From Actinomycetota bacterium (GTDB lineage Bacteria > Actinomycetota > Acidimicrobiia > IMCC26256 > PALSA-610), in NCBI GenBank assembly GCA_030839105.1, contig JAUZEI010000510.1, forward strand, positions 1-7,501: a stretch of DNA of 7,501 bases. Direction: 5' to 3'. The notes under the pieces were generated by a model that did not search any database, was not told where the DNA came from, and saw only the letters and a list, made by a program, of their open reading frames with translations. Position 1 is the stretch's first letter, and each line of letters begins with the position of its first letter. Of the stretch, positions 4,542 through 7,501 are shown one piece after another. The translations under genes were made by a program, and so were the position numbers.

Positions 4542-5765
4542 ATGTCCGTCCGCCGGATCGCCGTGCTCTCGATGCACACTTCACCGCTCGCACAGCCCGG
4601 TACCGGCGACGGCGGCGGAATGAACGTGTACGTGCGGGCGCTCGCGAGCGCGCTGGCCCGAGCGGGCGTCGAGTGCGACGTGTACACCCGCGCCGAGCAC
4701 CGCACCCAACCTTCCGTGGTGCAGGTCGAGCCGGGCTTTCGTGTCCTGCACGTCGAAGCCGGCCCTCGCACTCCTGTTCCCAAGCACGCGCTGCCCGAGC
4801 TCGTCGCCCCGTTCGTCGACGCGTCGATGCACCGCATTCTCGAGCGTGAGCCGGTCGACGTCCTGCACGGGAACTACTGGCTCTCCGGCGCGGTCGCGCA
4901 CCGCTTGAAGCACGAGCTCGACCTCCCGCTCGTCGCGACGTTCCACACGCTGGCCCGCGTGAAGGCCGAGGCCGGCGTCGACGACGACTCCGAACATCGC
5001 ACTCGGGTCGAGCACGAGGTGATTGCGTGTGCCGACCTGATGCTCGCGTCGACCGCCGACGAACGTACTCAGCTCGCGTCGTTGTACGACGCGGCCCTCG
5101 ACCGCATCGAAGTCGTGCCGCCCGGCGTCGATCACAACGTCTTCTTCCCAGGCGACCGCGGCGCCGCGCGCCAGCGTCTCGGCATCGACGCGCCACGCAT
5201 GCTGCTGTTCGTCGGTCGCATCCAACGGTTGAAGGGTGCCGACCTTGCGGTGCGCGCCCTCGCCGCGCTCGACGACCCGAAGCTCGTGCTGGTGATCGTC
5301 GGTGGCCCGAGTGGGCGCGACGGGCCCGCGGAGCAAAAGCGTGTCCATGCGCTCGCCGAGGAATTGGGCGTGGCCGGACAGATCCAATGGGTGAGCCCCC
5401 GCCGGCACGAGCGCCTCGCCGACTACTACCGCGCCGCCGACGTGTGCATCGTGCCGTCGCACTCCGAGTCGTTCGGCCTCGTCGCGTTGGAAGCCGCCGC
5501 GTGCGGCACGCCGGTGGTCGCGGCGGCCGTCGGCGGCCTGCGCTCGCTGATCGACCACGGTCAATCCGGATTCCTCGTCGAGGGTCGTGATCCGGCCGAC
5601 TACGCAGCACCGGTCGGGCAGCTGTTGTCGGACGAGATGCTCGCGAGCGAGATGGGGATCAGCGCGTCGGCGGGGTCACAGCGCTACTCGTGGAGCATGA
5701 CCGCGGCTCGCCTGCGCCGTCTGTACGGCGATCTGGTCGCGCGCGGTCTCGTGCGCTGCGACTAG
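4542..5765 (+). CDS. mshA: D-inositol-3-phosphate glycosyltransferase MshA
   Basis: A 407-residue GT-B fold retaining glycosyltransferase (family GT4) that transfers N-acetylglucosamine from UDP-GlcNAc to 1L-myo-inositol-1-phosphate, the first step of mycothiol synthesis in the cytosol. The N-terminal block HTSPLAQPGTGDGGGMNVYV (12-31) is specific to MshA. Also visible are the NYWLSG acceptor region (111-116), FHTLARVK (134-141), VPPGVDHNVF (192-201), GRIQRLKGAD with the nucleotide-sugar Arg226 and Lys231, and the E-x7-E motif Glu309/Glu317 in ESFGLVALE. The protein is somewhat shorter than many MshA proteins (about 430-480) because the ends are compact. ATG 4542 begins directly before the family match. 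A YbjN-domain gene follows after 21 bases, as in mycobacteria. Other msh genes are not in the window. Confidence 0.95.
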   Translation: MSVRRIAVLSMHTSPLAQPGTGDGGGMNVYVRALASALARAGVECDVYTRAEHRTQPSVVQVEPGFRVLHVEAGPRTPVPKHALPELVAPFVDASMHRILEREPVDVLHGNYWLSGAVAHRLKHELDLPLVATFHTLARVKAEAGVDDDSEHRTRVEHEVIACADLMLASTADERTQLASLYDAALDRIEVVPPGVDHNVFFPGDRGAARQRLGIDAPRMLLFVGRIQRLKGADLAVRALAALDDPKLVLVIVGGPSGRDGPAEQKRVHALAEELGVAGQIQWVSPRRHERLADYYRAADVCIVPSHSESFGLVALEAAACGTPVVAAAVGGLRSLIDHGQSGFLVEGRDPADYAAPVGQLLSDEMLASEMGISASAGSQRYSWSMTAARLRRLYGDLVARGLVRCD

Positions 5766-5786
5766 CCGACCGCGGTCGACACGCGC

Positions 5787-6239
5787 ATGGCTGACGAGCC
5801 GCTCGATCCGAAAGCCCATCGGTCCCGTCACGATCTCATCGCCGCTCATCTCGAAGGCCCGGTCGCGGCCGAAGAGTGGATCCAGACCGTCGAGTACGAC
5901 CCGGAGATCCCGCGCTGGTACGTGCGCTTCGGTTGCGACGGACGCGACGCGGCGACCATCTATTTCGATCTGCACCAGCGCACGTTGCGCTACGAGGTGT
6001 ACTTCATGCCGGATCCACCGACCAACCAGCTCGAGCTGTATCGATTCCTGCTTGCGCGCAACCATCAGAACTACGGCGCGCACTTCTCGATCGGGCCCGA
6101 CGGTGACGTGTATCTCGTCGGTCGCGTGATGCTCGAGCACCTCGATGTCGACGAGCTCGATCGCATCATCGGAGTGCTCTACGAGCTCGTCGAACGGTGG
6201 TTTCAGCCCGCGATCCGCATCGGATTCGCCAGGCCATGA
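5787..6239 (+). CDS. YbjN-domain protein linked to mshA
   Basis: A 150-residue soluble protein with the YbjN-type fold (related to type III secretion chaperones). No enzyme motif is visible. The sequence alternates beta strands such as RWYVRFGC and TIYFDLHQRTLRYEVYFMP (about 43-75) with a helix ELYRFLLARN and a second strand pair FSIGPDGDVYLVGRVML, ending in a long helix from about 122 to 140. The counterpart in Mycobacterium tuberculosis (Rv0487) sits directly after mshA (Rv0486), so the pairing is conserved over a large distance; this is recalled knowledge. The start is ATG 5787; no strong ribosome site precedes it, and translation probably follows from mshA, 21 bases upstream. The function is unknown; a chaperone or regulatory role near mycothiol synthesis is a guess from context. 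Confidence 0.8.
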   Translation: MADEPLDPKAHRSRHDLIAAHLEGPVAAEEWIQTVEYDPEIPRWYVRFGCDGRDAATIYFDLHQRTLRYEVYFMPDPPTNQLELYRFLLARNHQNYGAHFSIGPDGDVYLVGRVMLEHLDVDELDRIIGVLYELVERWFQPAIRIGFARP

Positions 6240-6266
6240 GATTGTCGAGGAATGTGTGAAGTTGTC

Positions 6267-6296
6267 TTGTAGTGCGTGAACGACCCGTGCTACCGT
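6267..6296 (+). promoter_or_regulatory. Possible upstream promoter of proC region
   Basis: TTGTAG (6267-6272) and TACCGT (6291-6296) are 18 bases apart and resemble a housekeeping promoter. The stretch 6240-6275 is noticeably less GC-rich than its surroundings. A transcript from about 6303 would begin just before the inverted repeat at 6309-6381 and would reach proC after some 115 bases, or end earlier as a small RNA. Confidence 0.4.
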
Positions 6297-6308
6297 GCGG
6301 TCTGTCGA

Positions 6309-6381
6309 CGGGCCCGAGGTGCGGGAGGATCGGCTCCGTTCGGGGAAGTGCGGGGTCTGATCCGAAGGTTCCTCGGGCCCG
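6309..6381 (+). promoter_or_regulatory. Structured leader or operator pair before proC
   Basis: CGGGCCCGAGG (6309-6319) and CCTCGGGCCCG (6371-6381) are a perfect 11-base inverted repeat. As RNA the intervening sequence adds a second stem, GGAUCGG (6327-6333) with CUGAUCC (6357-6363, one G-U pair), separated from the outer stem by a 7-by-7 internal loop. A small hairpin, CUCC-GUUC-GGGG (6334-6345), caps it. No known riboswitch motif was recognised and there is no U tract. Each arm also contains the 8-base palindrome CGGGCCCG, so a pair of protein-binding sites is an alternative. Confidence 0.45.
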
Positions 6382-6404
6382 AGCTCGTCCTCGTTCGTGA
6401 CGGT

Positions 6405-6410
6405 TACCCT
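6405..6410 (+). promoter_or_regulatory. -10 element TACCCT before proC
   Basis: TACCCT fits TAnnnT and lies 7 bases before the proC ATG at 6418, matching the leaderless pattern of the other genes here. A -35 is not evident. It also supports ATG 6418 over the in-frame GTG at 6397, which would place the element inside the coding sequence. Confidence 0.45.
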
Positions 6411-6417
6411 CGTGACG

Positions 6418-7221
6418 ATGTCACGCGTTGCGCTGCTCGGCGGAGGAAAGATGGGAGCGGCCCTCGTCGGAGGTCTGCTCGACGGCGGCTTCGAAGGCGA
6501 TGCGCTCTCGATCGCCGAGATCGACGGCGAACGACGCGTCGTGCTCGAGCAACAGTTCCCCAAAGTCCGCGTCGTGCCGAGCGCGGCGTGGGCCGTCGCC
6601 GACGCCGACGTCGTTGTGCTCGCCGTGAAGCCGGACGATGTCGGTCCCACGCTCGAAACCGCACTCCCCGCGCTCGGCGTGGAGACGCTCGTCCTCTCGA
6701 TCGCGGCGGGCGTCACGATCCAACGCATCGAAGCGCTCGTGCCCGATCGGCCCGTGGTGCGCGCGATGCCCAACACGCCCGCGTTGGTCGGGCTGGGTGC
6801 GTCCGCGATCGCGGGGGGCACGCATGCCCGGAGCGACCATCTCGATCTCGCCGAGCGTCTGCTCGGTACCGTCGGCGTCGTCGTGCGCGTCGCCGAACCC
6901 CTCCTCGACGCCGTCACGGGCTTGTCCGGTTCCGGGCCCGCGTACGTGTTCCTCGTCGCTGAGGCCATGGTCGAAGCAGGCGTCCTCGTCGGCCTCGGTC
7001 GCGAGGTCGCGAGCCGGCTCGTCGTGCAGACATTGCTCGGTTCGGCGACGTTGCTCGCCCAGGACCCGTCGGGTCCGGAGGCGCTCCGCGCCGCGGTCAC
7101 GTCGCCCGGTGGCACGACGGCGGCGGGTCTCCGCGAGCTGGAAGCACACGGGCTCCGGTCGGCCATTCTCGAAGCCGTGAGTGCCGCGACCGTCCGGTCG
7201 CGCGAGCTCGGCGCGGGCTGA
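6418..7221 (+). CDS. proC: Pyrroline-5-carboxylate reductase
   Basis: A 267-residue cytosolic enzyme that reduces 1-pyrroline-5-carboxylate to L-proline with NAD(P)H, the last step of proline synthesis. The N-terminal Rossmann fold begins at once with VALLGGGKMGAALVGGLL (4-21). VVLAVKPDDV, then LSIAAGVTIQRIE and VVRAMPNTPALVG follow in the normal order, and the middle has GLSGSGPAYVFLVAEAMVEAG. The C-terminal family signature AVTSPGGTTAAGL is present, with TSPGGTT at 228-234. Length is normal for ProC (about 270). The ATG at 6418 is adjacent to the fold and has TACCCT 7 bases before it. The gene after it starts 19 bases downstream on the same strand. Nothing is damaged. Confidence 0.97.
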   Translation: MSRVALLGGGKMGAALVGGLLDGGFEGDALSIAEIDGERRVVLEQQFPKVRVVPSAAWAVADADVVVLAVKPDDVGPTLETALPALGVETLVLSIAAGVTIQRIEALVPDRPVVRAMPNTPALVGLGASAIAGGTHARSDHLDLAERLLGTVGVVVRVAEPLLDAVTGLSGSGPAYVFLVAEAMVEAGVLVGLGREVASRLVVQTLLGSATLLAQDPSGPEALRAAVTSPGGTTAAGLRELEAHGLRSAILEAVSAATVRSRELGAG

Positions 7222-7240
7222 ACCGGCCTCGGCGCGCGCC

Positions 7241-7501
7241 ATGAGCAGTTCCCGAAAGCGCCCACCCAAGCTCGAGCCGCGCGCCCGATCGTCGGCGGTG
7301 TCGGCGCCGCCGACCCTCGAAGCATTGCTCGAGCGGTCGAAGATTGCCGGCCCGGGCGCGCCGGGTCCCGGAACGAATGAATTCCGCCGTACCGTCGAAC
7401 GGTTAATTGCAGGCGACGGGCGCGCGCTCGGCGAAATCGCCCCGCTGCCGGGGCTCGTTGCCGCCGACGCGTGGAAAGCCATCGCGGAGACCTTCGGCGC
7501 A
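7241..7501 (+). CDS. Unrecognised protein, 5' part only
   Basis: An open frame of 87 codons from ATG 7241 runs to the window edge with no stop. I do not recognise it. The first 25 residues are basic and rich in Ser, Arg and Pro, likely disordered. A helix-like TLEALLERSKIAG follows, then a Gly/Pro-rich linker GPGAPGPGTNEF, then a helix FRRTVERLIAGDGRALGEI and the start of another. There is no signal peptide or membrane segment. It sits 19 bases after proC on the same strand and may share its mRNA. No ribosome site is visible. In mycobacteria the gene after proC is a small excisionase-type DNA-binding protein, but this sequence does not resemble one. Confidence 0.55.
   Translation, partial: MSSSRKRPPKLEPRARSSAVSAPPTLEALLERSKIAGPGAPGPGTNEFRRTVERLIAGDGRALGEIAPLPGLVAADAWKAIAETFGA

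Noticed and set aside
5767..5778. Perfect 12-base palindrome CGACCGCGGTCG between mshA and the YbjN gene.
   Set aside because: Such GC palindromes are common by chance in this composition. It lies in a 21-base gap inside a likely operon and has no promoter next to it.
6303..6400. Signal recognition particle RNA or a c-di-GMP riboswitch in the proC leader.
   Set aside because: The conserved GGAAGCAGC-type SRP core is absent and the c-di-GMP riboswitch core is not seen; only a generic stem-loop can be supported.
6276..6962. Long plus-strand open frame from GTG 6276 through the proC leader into proC.
   Set aside because: Arginine-rich, out of frame with the clear ProC protein, and typical of a GC-driven shadow frame. 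The leader part shows no family resemblance.
5676..7325. Long minus-strand open frame of about 550 codons opposite the YbjN gene and proC.
   Set aside because: The sequence is Ser/Thr/Arg/Pro-rich without domains and is antisense to two well-recognised genes; high GC leaves few stops on this strand.
1..7501. CRISPR arrays, tandem repeats, insertion sequences, attachment sites or tRNA genes.
   Set aside because: Read through on both strands; no regularly spaced repeats, transposase or integrase motifs, or tRNA-like cloverleaf were found.

Overview
This is a high-GC, gene-dense stretch of chromosomal DNA from an actinobacterium. Three things point to that phylum: an MshA-type mycothiol glycosyltransferase, an RsiG-like coiled-coil protein carrying the c-di-GMP-binding repeat described in Streptomyces, and a group II truncated haemoglobin close to mycobacterial GlbO. 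Frequent GTG starts and repeated signs of leaderless transcription fit as well. The class is probably Acidimicrobiia or a relative, but that is inference. No phage, IS element, CRISPR array, tRNA or rRNA is visible, and no intergenic gap exceeds 180 bases.

Left part (1-2155): glbO on the minus strand diverges, with only 18 bases between start codons, from a SET-domain protein on the plus strand. The SET gene converges on a minus-strand Fur-family regulator. That regulator in turn diverges from a SirB1/transglutaminase-like gene.

Middle (1454-3467): the SirB1-like gene is followed closely by a gene for a LON substrate-binding-domain protein, whose ribosome site overlaps the preceding stop. 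Next come a TraR/DksA-type coiled-coil protein whose four zinc cysteines are all replaced, and a MoaD-like sulfur carrier that ends Gly-Gly-Ala rather than Gly-Gly.

Right part (3545-7501): a two-gene regulatory operon (RsiG-like protein and XRE regulator, stop and start overlapping by one base) precedes mshA and a YbjN-domain gene. This mshA-YbjN pairing is also found in mycobacteria. After a 178-base gap holding a possible promoter and a strong inverted repeat come proC and the start of an unrecognised gene that runs off the window.

Most genes are core housekeeping or redox functions: oxygen/NO handling, mycothiol, proline and metal-responsive regulation. The points most worth following are the probable c-di-GMP-responsive anti-sigma factor coupled to a DNA-binding protein, the structured leader before proC, and a consistent TAnnnT element 6-8 bases before the start codon of six genes, which suggests leaderless mRNAs dominate here.
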